Shown: piece by piece, positions 46,221 to 54,877 of the stretch
How the letters are laid out: each line of letters begins with the position of its first letter
How positions within the stretch are numbered: the stretch's first letter is position 1
Source: Pseudonocardia sp. CNS-004
GTDB taxonomy: Bacteria; Actinomycetota; Actinomycetes; Mycobacteriales; Pseudonocardiaceae
NCBI GenBank assembly: GCA_001942185.1
Contig: MKJV01000123.1
Span: 1-64,000, forward strand
Length of the DNA: 64,000 nucleotides
Reading direction: 5' to 3'
Notes under the pieces: generated by a model
Seen by the model: only the letters and a program-made list of their open reading frames with translations
The model's database searches: none
What the model was told of the DNA's origin: nothing
Made by a program: the position numbers and the translations under genes

Positions 46221-46466
46221 TCACTCGATCTTGATGATCCGCAGGAACGTGGGCCCGAACAGCGGCTCGATCTCACCTATCCGCAGGCGGTAGGTGCGCC
46301 CGACCTCGAGATGCCCGTTCAGCGGGGGTGTCCGGAAGTGCGGTGGCGTGAGGAGGTGGCCCCCAGGGTGTTGCGCGTCTCCGTCGATGAGATCGAAGCA
46401 GGCGACCCTGACAATGAGCTTCCCCACCGTAGGGCTTCCCCGCCGTGGACGAGCCGGCGTCAGCAC
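46221..46466 (-). CDS. Hypothetical small protein, 81 aa
   Basis: I do not recognise it. It starts at the ATG at 46466, or at a GTG about 14 codons in (VGKLIVRVACFDLIDGDAQH). The sequence alternates strands and turns (LEVGRTYRLRIGEIEPLFGP, TFLRIIKIE) and looks like a compact beta-barrel. Composition is less Arg-rich than shadow frames, which supports coding. It ends about 225 bases after the convergent GcvH-like gene. Confidence 0.45.
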   Translation of the reverse strand: MLTPARPRRGSPTVGKLIVRVACFDLIDGDAQHPGGHLLTPPHFRTPPLNGHLEVGRTYRLRIGEIEPLFGPTFLRIIKIE

Positions 46467-46491
46467 GCCCCTGGCCGGGATCTATGCGCGA

Positions 46492-46785
46492 TCAGATACT
46501 GGCCCGCACCGGCACCGGCCGCCGAGAACGACCAGCGAGATCATCGAGCTCTCGCCGAGCACGGCGAGCGTCCGCCTCGTCGAGCAGTGCAACCAGCCCC
46601 GGGGAGGGATACTCGCGGCGGGCGCGGCGAGGCTTGCCAGGACTGCCCAGGCGTGCCAGATATGCAGCTGTCTCGTCATCCAGTAGCAACGCCGCGGCGA
46701 GTGCCTCGACGACCTGGTGCGACGGGTTTTTGTCGCGGCCCTGCTCCAGCCGGATGTAGTAGTCGGTGCTGACCCCGGCCAGCAT
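46492..46785 (-). pseudogene. Middle fragment of an MmyB-type XRE regulator
   Basis: The frame reads MLAGVSTDYYIRLEQGRDKN, then PSHQVVEALAAALLLDDETA and AYLARLGSPGKPRRARREYP. This is the recognition-helix half of the MmyB helix-turn-helix and its linker. The first HTH helices are absent, and the ligand-binding domain is cut after about 20 residues. The 5' end abuts the start of the divergent LysR gene. It begins where the fragment at 27194-27343 stops, as though one gene had been split, though they may be unrelated copies. Confidence 0.6.
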
Positions 46786-46832
46786 CGCGAGGGAGCCGGC
46801 CTGGATCGGGTCGCACCGCGATAACCTCGCGT

Positions 46833-47738
46833 ATGCACACAGGTATGCAGCGGGTCAGTGCCGATGACCTGCTCATCCTGCTCGAGGTCGCCCGTTCCGG
46901 GAGGCTCACGAGGGCGGGGGAGGTCCTCGGACTCAGCCATACGACGGTCGCGCGCCGCATCGAGTCGCTCGAGCGTGCCCTGGGCAGCAAGGTGTTGATC
47001 CGGACGACTACCGGCTGGGACCTCACTCTCCTCGGGCAGCAGGCGCTGCGGACCGCGGAGCGGCTCGACCAGGCCCTGCGCGAGTTGCGCACCGGGGACG
47101 ACGATGCTCTCCTGGAGGATGTCGTGCGGCTTTCGACGCCGGATGCGTTCAACGTGCTGGTCGCCGCACCTGCCGGCGCGCGGCTCAGAGCCCGGCATCC
47201 GCGGCTGAGCATCGAGATCATCTCCGCGAATCGACCTGCGTCCGCGCACCGCTCCGGGTTGGACCTCGAAGTGGTGGTCGGCGAACCGCGCGTGCTGCGT
47301 GCCGACGCGTCCAAGCTGGCCTCCTACACGCTGGGGCTGTTCGGGTCACGCGAGTACCTCGCCACCCACGACGCCCCGCACTCGGTTCCGGAGCTCACCG
47401 CGCACGGGCTGGTCTACTTCATCCCGTCGATGCTGCAGATCGGCGATCTCGACGTCGGGCGCCGGATCGTGCCCGAGATGCGAGATGCCGTGACTTCGAC
47501 GCAGGTGTTCGCCCACATCGCTGCGACCCGAGCGGGCGCAGGTCTGGGGCTTCTGCCCACCTTCCTCGCCGAACGTCACGACGACCTCGTCCGGGTGCTG
47601 CCGGTGGAGATCACGGCGACGGTGGACTACTGGCTGGTGACCAGGACGGAGGCGCTGCGCAGGCCGGCCGTGGCCGCCACGGTGGCCGAACTGAAGGCCG
47701 GCGCGACGGCCCTCTTCGCGGGCACGGCGGGATCCTGA
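46833..47738 (+). CDS. LysR-family transcriptional regulator
   Basis: 301 residues. The N-terminal winged HTH is DLLILLEVARSGRLTRAGEV, then LGLSHTTVARRIESLERALG and SKVLIRTTTGWDLTLLGQQA. The effector domain follows, with two alpha/beta lobes (LVAAPAGARLRARHPRLSIE, TRAGAGLGLLPTFLAERHDD). An internal ATG at 46845 is an alternative start. It is convergent with the hydratase/MDR pair on the opposite strand (10-base gap), so it may act on targets upstream or at the palindrome near 49660, but no direct link is visible. Confidence 0.92.
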   Translation: MHTGMQRVSADDLLILLEVARSGRLTRAGEVLGLSHTTVARRIESLERALGSKVLIRTTTGWDLTLLGQQALRTAERLDQALRELRTGDDDALLEDVVRLSTPDAFNVLVAAPAGARLRARHPRLSIEIISANRPASAHRSGLDLEVVVGEPRVLRADASKLASYTLGLFGSREYLATHDAPHSVPELTAHGLVYFIPSMLQIGDLDVGRRIVPEMRDAVTSTQVFAHIAATRAGAGLGLLPTFLAERHDDLVRVLPVEITATVDYWLVTRTEALRRPAVAATVAELKAGATALFAGTAGS

Positions 47739-47747
47739 GGGAGCCGC

Positions 47748-48530
47748 TCAGCCGATCGTCGTCGTCACCGGAGTGGCGCCCTCGACCTCGCATGTCACGA
47801 CGTCACCGGTTCGCACAGATCTCGGCGGTGCCGCCGCCCCGGTGATCACGACCTCGCCCGCGAGGAGGTCGGAGCCATGGCGGGTGACGGTGTCGACGAT
47901 CCACACCAGCGCATCACAGGGATCGCCGAGGGCGTTGGCGCCGGCGCCCTCGGAGGCGATCTCCCCGTTGATGCGCATGACGACCTTCCGGTCCCTCAGC
48001 TCGCCGAGCGACCACTGCGGCACCGGTTCGCCGAGAACGACGAACGCCGCGCAGGCGAGGTCGGCCACCAGCTGGGCCGCGCCGGCCGCTGGCACGTCGC
48101 CGAACCGGGAGTCCGGGACCTCGATCGCCGGGAGGACATCCGCGACTGCCGCCAGGACCGTCTCCCGGTCGTACGGGCGCCCGGCAGCAGGCAGGTCGGC
48201 GCCGAGCCGGAAGGCGATCTCGGGCTCGGCCGAGGCCATCGAGGTGAGCCGCACGCTGTCGCCGGAGGCGCGGACCCCTGAGGCGAGCAGCGGCCCGGCG
48301 ATCGGGCCGGAGACACCGATGTGTCGCTGTCCGGCCGGGCTGCTGGCCGCGATCTTCCATCCGATCCGCGGCCCGGCCAGCTCGGTGAGCGCCACCTGGA
48401 CCGCCCACGCGTCGGCGACGGTGGTCGGACGATTCCCCTCCGGCAGAGCTCCGGCGGGGGAGCGGTGCTGCCAGCGCTCCCAGAGCTCGGACGCGGCGCG
48501 GTGTGCGCGGGCTTCCCGGGCAGGCGTCAC
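47748..48530 (-). CDS. 2-keto-4-pentenoate hydratase-family enzyme
   Basis: The protein is 260 residues from a GTG at 48530 that overlaps the TGA of the upstream MDR gene (GTGA). The family features are TVADAWAVQVALTELAGPRI, then GWKIAASSPAGQRHIGVSGP, ASAEPEIAFRLGADLPAAGR and PAIEVPDSRFGDVPAAGAAQ, plus a conserved Glu/Asp metal pair. HpaH/MhpD-type enzymes add water to 2-hydroxypenta-2,4-dienoate after meta-ring cleavage. It is coupled to a quinone-oxidoreductase-like MDR, and divergent from an acyl-CoA synthetase. This supports a role in an aromatic or alicyclic breakdown pathway. Confidence 0.88.
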   Translation of the reverse strand: MTPAREARAHRAASELWERWQHRSPAGALPEGNRPTTVADAWAVQVALTELAGPRIGWKIAASSPAGQRHIGVSGPIAGPLLASGVRASGDSVRLTSMASAEPEIAFRLGADLPAAGRPYDRETVLAAVADVLPAIEVPDSRFGDVPAAGAAQLVADLACAAFVVLGEPVPQWSLGELRDRKVVMRINGEIASEGAGANALGDPCDALVWIVDTVTRHGSDLLAGEVVITGAAAPPRSVRTGDVVTCEVEGATPVTTTIG

Positions 48531-49528
48531 GTGTCCGCCGAGATCCTCAGCACGATCTTGCCCAGGTGCGAGTCCGACGCCACGGCCTCCTGCGCGTCGA
48601 GCACCTCGGTCCACGGCAGGACGCGGTCGATCCGTGGGTCCAGCCTGCCCCCGTGGAGAGATTCGGTCAGGTCCGCGCGCACCGCGGCGACGATGGCCGC
48701 CTTCTCGTCGGCGTCCCGGGTGCGGAACGTGACACCGATGATCTCCAAACGTTTGGCCGCGAGGGCTTCCATGTCGAGGGTTCCCTCGGCGCCACCGAGC
48801 CTGCCGACCCCGATGATCCGGCCCTTGAGCGCGGCCGCGGCGACATGGTCGGCCAGGTAGGGCCCACCGACGTGATCGACGATGACGTCCACGCCCTGCC
48901 CTTCCGTGGCCGCCAGTACGGTCTCGGCGAAGCTGCCGGAGCCGGTCGCGACGACGGCGTCGGCTCCCAGCTCCTTGAGGAACGCCTCGTCACGGAGTGA
49001 CCGCACCGCAGCGAGGATCCGGCCGGCTCCCAGCTCCTTGGCGATCCGAATGGTGGCCTGTCCGACGCCGGAGTGCGCCGCGTTGACCAGGACGGATTCC
49101 CGGAGGGCGAGCCGACCAGCGGTGCGCAGAGCGTTGTGGCCGGTCATGAGTGCGAGCACCGCTGCCGCGCCCATCTCGAACGACCAGGCGTCCGGGAGGC
49201 GGATCGGCATCCGGGCATCGACGACGACCTGCTCCGCCAGCCCTCCGCTCGCCATCGTCATGACGCGGTCACCGGGAGTGAAGTCGGAGTCCGCATCCGC
49301 ATCGAGCACGACGCCTGCGCAGTCGAGGCCGACCACCGTTGGCCCCGTAGCGCCGGCAGCAACGACATGGGTGCCGGCGCGGACGGCGAGGTCCGCCCGG
49401 TTGACGGAGGCCGCCCGTACCTCGATCAGCACCTGACCGGCACCCCGGACCGGTGCCTCGACGTCACGCTGCTCGATCGTCGGACCCGACGAGGTTCCTG
49501 CGACAACCATGGCTTTGACCGATTTCAC
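48527..49528 (-). CDS. Zinc-independent MDR oxidoreductase (quinone reductase/enoyl reductase type)
   Basis: 334 residues, starting at the GTG at 49528 after AAGAGGAGCACC. The GroES-like half is VRAASVNRADLAVRAGTHVV, then GLDCAGVVLDADADSDFTPG. The cofactor site is LVNAAHSGVGQATIRIAKEL and the end is VASDSHLGKIVLRISADT. It lacks structural zinc cysteines. It is first gene of a two-gene unit with the hydratase. A 38-base perfect palindrome lies 120 bases upstream, between it and the divergent acyl-CoA synthetase, so the two units are probably co-regulated. Confidence 0.88.
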   Translation of the reverse strand: MKSVKAMVVAGTSSGPTIEQRDVEAPVRGAGQVLIEVRAASVNRADLAVRAGTHVVAAGATGPTVVGLDCAGVVLDADADSDFTPGDRVMTMASGGLAEQVVVDARMPIRLPDAWSFEMGAAAVLALMTGHNALRTAGRLALRESVLVNAAHSGVGQATIRIAKELGAGRILAAVRSLRDEAFLKELGADAVVATGSGSFAETVLAATEGQGVDVIVDHVGGPYLADHVAAAALKGRIIGVGRLGGAEGTLDMEALAAKRLEIIGVTFRTRDADEKAAIVAAVRADLTESLHGGRLDPRIDRVLPWTEVLDAQEAVASDSHLGKIVLRISADT

Positions 49529-49647
49529 GGTGGTGCTCCTCTTCCTGGTCTGGATCGCACCGCGGCGAGACAGCCGAGAACAATCCCCGGGACCACGCTG
49601 CGAGGCCCATCCTCGGTGCGCGTCTGCGCACGGGCAATGACAGATCA

Positions 49648-49685
49648 CGCACCGCCGGTGTGCATCGATGCACACCGGCGGTGCG
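49648..49685. promoter_or_regulatory. 38-base perfect palindrome in a divergent promoter region
   Basis: Both strands read the same over 38 bases. Each arm contains CACCGCCGGTG, itself nearly palindromic, around a central TGTGCATCGATGCACA. It lies between the divergent MDR (49528, minus) and acyl-CoA synthetase (49772, plus). A transcription terminator is unlikely because no T-run follows and no gene ends here. A double operator for a dimeric regulator is the best reading; the TetR protein at 51312 or the LysR at 46833 are candidates. Confidence 0.75.
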
Positions 49686-49771
49686 GAGAACGTCATTGCG
49701 TGTGCAGGTCCGGAGCATCGAGGCTGTGCCCCGTCGCCCCAGCCGGCGGCCCCTTCCGGAAAGGCAGGTCC

Positions 49772-51301
49772 GTGAGCGCCACCTCCGACACCTTCGACGA
49801 CTTGTGGCGGCGAGCCGTCGATGAGCACGGCGATGCCCCGTTCCTCCTGTTCCGCGCCGACTCGGGCGAGACCACCAGGTGGACCTACGCGGAGTTCGAC
49901 GACGTGGTGTCCCGGGTGGCAGGGGCACTCGCCGAGTCGGGCGTGCGGCCCGGGGCGGCGGTCCACCTGGTCCTGCGCAACTCCCCGGCGTTCGTGGCCC
50001 TGTGGCTGGCGGTCGCCCGACTCGGCGCGTGGATGGTCCCGGTCGACCCCGCGTCGGCGGCCCGCGACATCCGCAGCCAGGTCCGTCGGGTGCGGCCTGC
50101 GGTCTCGGTTGTGGCGGCCGCCCGGCTCGCGGCCTTCCGCGAGGGCGCGGGCGACGCCGTCCCGGTGGTCGTCGAGCTCGCCGAGGACGCGTCCGACCTC
50201 CGGCCTGGAGCGCCGCTGTTGCAGGGTGCCCCGGTCGCAGGGGCCGGGACCGCGCCGGAGGGCCGGCTCGCCGTGATGTTCACGTCGGGTACCACGTCCG
50301 AGCCGAAGGGCGTCGAGCTCACCCATGCCAACTACGTCTCGGTCGCCAGGGCGATGGCGGCGGCAGCCGGGCTGGAAGCGGGACACCGCTGGTTCGTCAC
50401 GCTGCCGCTCTTCCACGCCAACGCGCAGTACTACTGCTTCGCGCCTGCGATCCTCGCGGGGGCGAGCGTGGCGCTGACGGCGTCGTTCTCGGCGTCGGGC
50501 TGGGTGCCGATCGCCCGCGAGCTCGACGTCACCCACGCCAGCCTGTTCGCGGCGCCGATCCGGATGATCCTGGCACGCTGCCCCGAGGGTGAACCTCCGC
50601 TCGCGCTCGACCACGTGTGGTTCGCGCAGAGCCTCGGCGCCGAGCACCACAAGGCGTTCGGTGATCTCGCCGGCACGCTTCCGCGCCAGCTGTACGGCAT
50701 GACCGAGACCGTCGCGATCGTCACCGCGGACACCCAGGAGCCCCCGGTGCACGACGTCATCGGGCCGCCGATCCCGGCGCGGGACGTACGACTCGTCGTC
50801 GATGGTCGGGACGCCGTCGACGGTGTCCCGGGTGAGATCTGGGTGCGGGGGGTGCGCGGACGGGACCTGTTCGCCGGCTACCTCGACGCCCCGGAGATCA
50901 ACGCCAGGGCGTTCACGCCCGACGGGGACCGATCGTGGTTCCACACCGGCGACCTGGCCGTCCGCGGCGACGACGGCGCGCTGCGCTTCGTGGGCCGGGT
51001 CGACGACGTCATCAAGGTGTCCGGCGAGAACGTCAGCCTCACCGAGGTCGAGGCGGCGGCCGCCCAGGCACCGGGCGTCCTGGAGGTTGCGGTGGTTTCC
51101 CGGCCCGATCCGGTGCGTGACCACGTCCCGGTGGCCTACGTCGTGCCCAAGGACGGCGCGGCCCCACCGACGACGGCCGAACTGGAGGAATGGGCCGCCC
51201 TCCATCTCGCCCCCGCGGCAAGGCCACGGGCCTGGCGCCTCATCGACGAGCTCCCGCGCACGAGCGTCGGGAAGGTGCGCCGCTTCCGTATCGCGCAGTG
51301 A
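49772..51301 (+). CDS. AMP-dependent acyl-CoA synthetase/ligase
   Basis: 509 residues, GTG start at 49772 with GGAAAGGCAGG upstream. It has the adenylate-forming motifs: FTSGTTSEPKGVELTHANYV (phosphate loop), LYGMTETVAIVT (A5), the hinge Asp region WFHTGDLAVRGDDGALRFVG, RVDDVIKVSGENVS (A8) and the catalytic Lys in LPRTSVGKVRRF. It activates a carboxylic acid to its CoA thioester. Divergent from an MDR/hydratase pair and followed by a convergent TetR gene, it is probably the entry step of the same pathway. The substrate is unknown; cyclic or aromatic acid is an inference from the context. Confidence 0.92.
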   Translation: MSATSDTFDDLWRRAVDEHGDAPFLLFRADSGETTRWTYAEFDDVVSRVAGALAESGVRPGAAVHLVLRNSPAFVALWLAVARLGAWMVPVDPASAARDIRSQVRRVRPAVSVVAAARLAAFREGAGDAVPVVVELAEDASDLRPGAPLLQGAPVAGAGTAPEGRLAVMFTSGTTSEPKGVELTHANYVSVARAMAAAAGLEAGHRWFVTLPLFHANAQYYCFAPAILAGASVALTASFSASGWVPIARELDVTHASLFAAPIRMILARCPEGEPPLALDHVWFAQSLGAEHHKAFGDLAGTLPRQLYGMTETVAIVTADTQEPPVHDVIGPPIPARDVRLVVDGRDAVDGVPGEIWVRGVRGRDLFAGYLDAPEINARAFTPDGDRSWFHTGDLAVRGDDGALRFVGRVDDVIKVSGENVSLTEVEAAAAQAPGVLEVAVVSRPDPVRDHVPVAYVVPKDGAAPPTTAELEEWAALHLAPAARPRAWRLIDELPRTSVGKVRRFRIAQ

Positions 51302-51311
51302 ACGCAGGAGA

Positions 51312-51962
51312 TCAGGATCCTCCGCGACCCACCCCGACGTCGCGTCGATCCGGGGAGGCCGCCGGATCATGCTGGCCGAGGAGGCTCACCAGCATCCTCG
51401 TCAGGACGTCGTAGGTCGCGGTCAGGTCGACTCGATGGGGGCTGAGGCTCCATTGCTGGTTCACCCCCATCACGGTGCCCAACACCATCACCGCGAGCGC
51501 ATCGGGCTGCAGGCCGGAGGGGAGCCTCGAGGCCACCTCGGGCTGCTGGGCCCACCGGCTCACGTGGTCGCGGAAGATGTCGTGCAGCTCGACGAACGCC
51601 TCGTGGATCGGTGAGTCGGGATCGCCGGCCTCGAGGAGCAAGGCCAGCATCAGCCGCGTGGTACGGCTGCGGATCGCCGTGGTGGCCAGTCGGCCGACGT
51701 CAAGGGCGCCTTCCGGTCCGGGACGCAGTGGGTTCGTCGCCAGCGCGGTTGACCACTCGTCGTGCAGCTGGCCGATCACCGCCACCAGGAGGCCCTTCTT
51801 GTCGCCGAAGTGCCAGGGGATGGAGCCCCGGCTGACCCCGGAGCGGGTGGCCACGTCGACCAGGGACGTCTCCTGGTAGCCCCGTTCGGCGAACAGCTCC
51901 GCGGCAGCGGTCAAGATCAGCTCGCGGCTCTGTCGTGTGCGCTCGTCGCGCAGACCTGACAT
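51312..51962 (-). CDS. TetR-family transcriptional repressor
   Basis: 216 residues, starting at the ATG at 51962. The HTH is LILTAAAELFAERGYQETSL, then VDVATRSGVSRGSIPWHFGD and KKGLLVAVI. A divergent C-terminal ligand domain follows. A palindrome with arms CTATGYT and AGCATAG lies 73 bases upstream (52035-52052), and a second one (52410) sits in front of the divergent MBL hydrolase. Autoregulation together with control of that hydrolase is the natural reading. It is convergent with the acyl-CoA synthetase (10-base gap). Confidence 0.92.
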   Translation of the reverse strand: MSGLRDERTRQSRELILTAAAELFAERGYQETSLVDVATRSGVSRGSIPWHFGDKKGLLVAVIGQLHDEWSTALATNPLRPGPEGALDVGRLATTAIRSRTTRLMLALLLEAGDPDSPIHEAFVELHDIFRDHVSRWAQQPEVASRLPSGLQPDALAVMVLGTVMGVNQQWSLSPHRVDLTATYDVLTRMLVSLLGQHDPAASPDRRDVGVGRGGS

Positions 51963-52034
51963 GTCGATCCCCTCGTACCGTCCGGTGCCGTCTCGATTCT
52001 ACAGATCAACCCTTGCTGTGCTGTACTGCATGTC

Positions 52035-52052
52035 CTATGTTGTCCAGCATAG
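52035..52052. promoter_or_regulatory. Palindromic operator, copy A (CTATGTT-N4-AGCATAG)
   Basis: An 18-base near-perfect inverted repeat (one arm mismatch) 73 bases upstream of the TetR start. It matches copy B at 52410 in both arms and spacing. Confidence 0.7.
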
Positions 52053-52409
52053 AGCCGTGGACTCCGGGACCGTGGTCTCGGGCGATCCCGTCATCGAACT
52101 CCCGTGGACGTCGACCGGGAGAACCTGCAATAGCGAGCTGCACGACGCACTCCTGTGGATCCATGGCTGAGCGCGACCTCATCGAGGTCGGCTGAACGAT
52201 CGTCGAACGTCGCGGCGAGAGCGACGCCTGATCGCCGATCGCGATGCTCAGTCCTCGGGCTCCTCGTGGGCTCGACCGGGGTGGGTCCACCAGCGCGTCG
52301 AGCCGCACTCACGCCTTGGACTGCATGGACGGGCGCGCGAGCTCTCGTTCCGTCGTGGATGCCGTCTCGGCCTATGAGGATCGGCCGTTGCTGTGTCGAG
52401 TGACATCGC
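52053..52409. other. Gap between two matching palindromes
   Basis: About 360 bases lie between the two TetR-type operators. I see no intact gene. Short frames on either strand have no family-like sequence. It serves as the divergent control region of the TetR and MBL genes. Confidence 0.5.
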
Positions 52410-52427
52410 CTATGCTGAATAGCATAG
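52410..52427. promoter_or_regulatory. Palindromic operator, copy B (CTATGCT-N4-AGCATAG, perfect arms)
   Basis: An 18-base inverted repeat with perfect 7-base arms, 24 bases upstream of the MBL hydrolase GTG, where bound repressor would block transcription or initiation. Confidence 0.75.
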
Positions 52428-52450
52428 AACGAGCGAACGGAGATGAGCCA

Positions 52451-53398
52451 GTGGCAGCGACGCCATACACGCGAGGGTTGAACCGGATCGCTGACGGTTG
52501 CTACGCCTGGTTCGAGCCGCCCGGCAGCTGGGGGCTCGCCAACTCCGGGATCGTGGTCTCGGGGGACGAGGTGCTCGTCGTGGATACCCAGAACGACGTG
52601 CCGCGAGCCCGGGGGCTGCGGGACGCCGTGCGCGAGGTGGCCGGGTCGGGGGAGGTCGGCACCGTGGTCAACACCCATGCGGACGGCGACCATTGGTTCG
52701 GGAACCAGTTCTTCGACGGCGCCCGCATCCTCGCCACGGCCGAGGCGGCCGCCGAGATGCGGGAGCTGACGCACGACCCCCGGCTCATCCGGAAGGCAGC
52801 TGCGGCGGCGGAGGGTCGGGAGCTGCGCGACTTCCTGAACTGGCGCGCCGAGATGTTCGACTACACCGACTGGCGTCCGGTGTTCCCCACCGAGACCGTC
52901 ACCGCGAAGAGCTCGATCACCATCAGCGGGACCCAGGTCGACCTGATCCCGGTCGGGCCCGCCCACACTCGTGGGGACGTCGTCGTGCACGTTCCCGAGC
53001 GCGGTGTCGTCTTCGCGGGCGACATCGTCTTCCAGCGTTCGACCCCGATGGTGTGGACCGGGCCGGTTTCCAACTACGTGGCCGCCTGCGAGATGATCCT
53101 CGCGCTCGAGCCCGTTGCCGTGGTGTCCGGGCACGGGCCGGTGGCCGGCCGGTCGGGCATCCGCGAGCTGTGCGACTACCTGACGATGGTCCTGGAGCAC
53201 GCGTCGAAGCGCTTCGCAGCCGGTGACACCCAGCTCGAGGCCTTCGAGAGCCTCGATCTCGGCGAGTATCGCCTCTGGGCACACAGCTCACGTGTCTTCC
53301 AGGCGATCAACGCGGTGTACAGCGAGCTCGATCCGCAGCGCCCGGCCGCGTCGTTCGCCGAGAGCATGGAGATCGTGCTCGCACACGACTCGTACTGA
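52451..53398 (+). CDS. MBL-fold metallo-hydrolase
   Basis: 315 residues. The GTG at 52451 is chosen because the earlier in-frame ATG at 52412 lies inside the operator palindrome. The metal motif HxxxDH is NTHADGDHWFGNQFFDGARI. Further ligands are in GPAHTRGDVVVHVPERGVVF, then AGDIVFQ and VSGHGPVAGRSG. The overall pattern suits the branch of Zn hydrolases that includes QuiP/SoxH-like relay enzymes. It is separated by 69 bases from an MFS gene, and both may be under the TetR regulator. Substrate unknown. Confidence 0.9.
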   Translation: MAATPYTRGLNRIADGCYAWFEPPGSWGLANSGIVVSGDEVLVVDTQNDVPRARGLRDAVREVAGSGEVGTVVNTHADGDHWFGNQFFDGARILATAEAAAEMRELTHDPRLIRKAAAAAEGRELRDFLNWRAEMFDYTDWRPVFPTETVTAKSSITISGTQVDLIPVGPAHTRGDVVVHVPERGVVFAGDIVFQRSTPMVWTGPVSNYVAACEMILALEPVAVVSGHGPVAGRSGIRELCDYLTMVLEHASKRFAAGDTQLEAFESLDLGEYRLWAHSSRVFQAINAVYSELDPQRPAASFAESMEIVLAHDSY

Positions 53399-53467
53399 CC
53401 ATTCGTCGGCCCCGGTGCTCCCTTGTGGAGAAGGGCCTCTGCAGGCTTGATCAAGGGGTGTGTTGCA

Positions 53468-54833
53468 ATGATGCTCTCGCCACCGATGGACGAAAACCGT
53501 CGAGCTCGACGCAATATCCGCCTCGGCTCCCTGGGGGCGGCGCTCGAGAACTATGATTTTGTCGTCTATCTTTATGTTGCGACGCTGATCGGAGCGGCGT
53601 TCTTCCCGGCGGGAACGTCGGATGTCGTCAGACTGGTCCAGACGTTCGCGATCTACGCGGTCGGTTTCTTGATCAGGCCCATCGCGGGAATCCTCATCGC
53701 GCGGGTGGCCGATCGGGTGGGGCGAAAGCGGCTCTTCGTTCTCAACGTCATGGTGATGTCGGCGGCGACCCTGGTCACGGGCCTGCTGCCGACATATGCG
53801 CAGATCGGCTGGGTGGCGCCGATGCTGCTCGTGCTCATGAGGGTCGTCCAGGGTTGCGCCGTGGGTGGCGAGCTGCCCGCGGCCGCTGTCTTCGTCAGTG
53901 AGCACGCCCGACGCGGTGGCGTGGCGCGAGCGGGCGCATTCCAGCAGATGATGACCTTCATCGGAATGCTGCTCGGCGCGTCCGCAGCATTCGTCAGCGG
54001 TCTCGTCGCCACCCATCTGACGCCGGACACGCCTTCACTGGCGTGGCGTCTGCCGTTCATCGTCGGCGGACTGCTGGGCGTCGTGTCGGTGTACCTCCGC
54101 CGCAAGCTGGATGAGACCCCGGTCTTCCAGCAGCAGGACGAGAGCGCTCGGATCGTCCGGTCGAGCCCCGTGCGAGAGGTCCTCACGAACCATCGCCCGG
54201 CAGCGCTGTTCGGCGCCCTGGTCGTGTCCGCACTGGCTGTCGGGAACATCGCCTACATCACTTTCTGGCCCACCTATCTCCAGGTCTCGCTGCACCTCTC
54301 GTCGACCGCGCTTGGCCGCAAGCCTGATCTCCATCGCTGGAGCTCTGGTGCTGATGCCATTCTGGGGTCGCGTCGCCGATCGCTATGGCTGGCGCTTCGA
54401 GCTGCTCTGTGCCGCCGCGGTAACGGCGATCGGGACGGCGCTTCTCCTGGCGGTTCTCCCCACACTGTCACCGGGGTCCACTGTCGCTCTCTGGATTCAG
54501 CTGCCGGCCGCGATCGGTGTCGGAGCGATGATCGCCGTGGTTCCGGGCCTCGTGTCGTCGGTCTTTCCGGCCGAGGTTCGGCAGACCGGTTATTCCGTGT
54601 CCTACAATCTCGTCATCGCCATCCTCGGCGGAACCTTGAGTCTGGTCATGGTGGGCCTCCTTGCGCTTCTCGGTCCAGGCGCCCCCATGTATGTCGCTCT
54701 TTTCGCCTGTGCGCTCGCCGTGCTCGCAGCGATCGTCGTCACGAAGATCCCGTTGTATCTCGGCCGAAGCGCCGTCCCGGGGCCCGGAGCGGCCGAGGCC
54801 GCCGGCTCCGGCGACATCCCGGTAGCCCGCTGA
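53468..54833 (+). CDS. MFS transporter, metabolite:H+ symporter (MHS) family, frameshifted
   Basis: About 455 residues. The N-terminal half shows GAALENYDFVVYLYVATLIG, RPIAGILIARVADRVGRKRL (the GxxxDRxGR/K loop), then RVVQGCAVGGELPAAAVFVS and YLRRKLDETPVF, which are characteristic of MHS carriers (ShiA, ProP, KgtP). Near 54315 the frame breaks; the C-terminal half is one frame over (AASLISIAGALVLMPFWGRV, VFPAEVRQTGYSVSYNLVIA). The break fits one extra base. MHS carriers take up carboxylates, so a pathway-specific uptake role is likely. It is cotranscribed with the FAH-family gene that follows 44 bases later. Confidence 0.9.
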
Positions 54834-54877
54834 CGCCGAGGACGAGACCCGAAAGCTGAACCAGGAAGGGAGAAGCT

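Noticed and set aside
49648..49685. The long palindrome as a Rho-independent terminator
   Set aside because: It lies between two divergent gene starts, no T-run follows on either strand, and no gene ends there.
48527..51370. A 947-codon continuous minus-strand frame
   Set aside because: Only the last ~334 codons are the real MDR protein. The upstream part is antisense to the acyl-CoA synthetase and crosses the 38-base palindrome and the divergent promoter.
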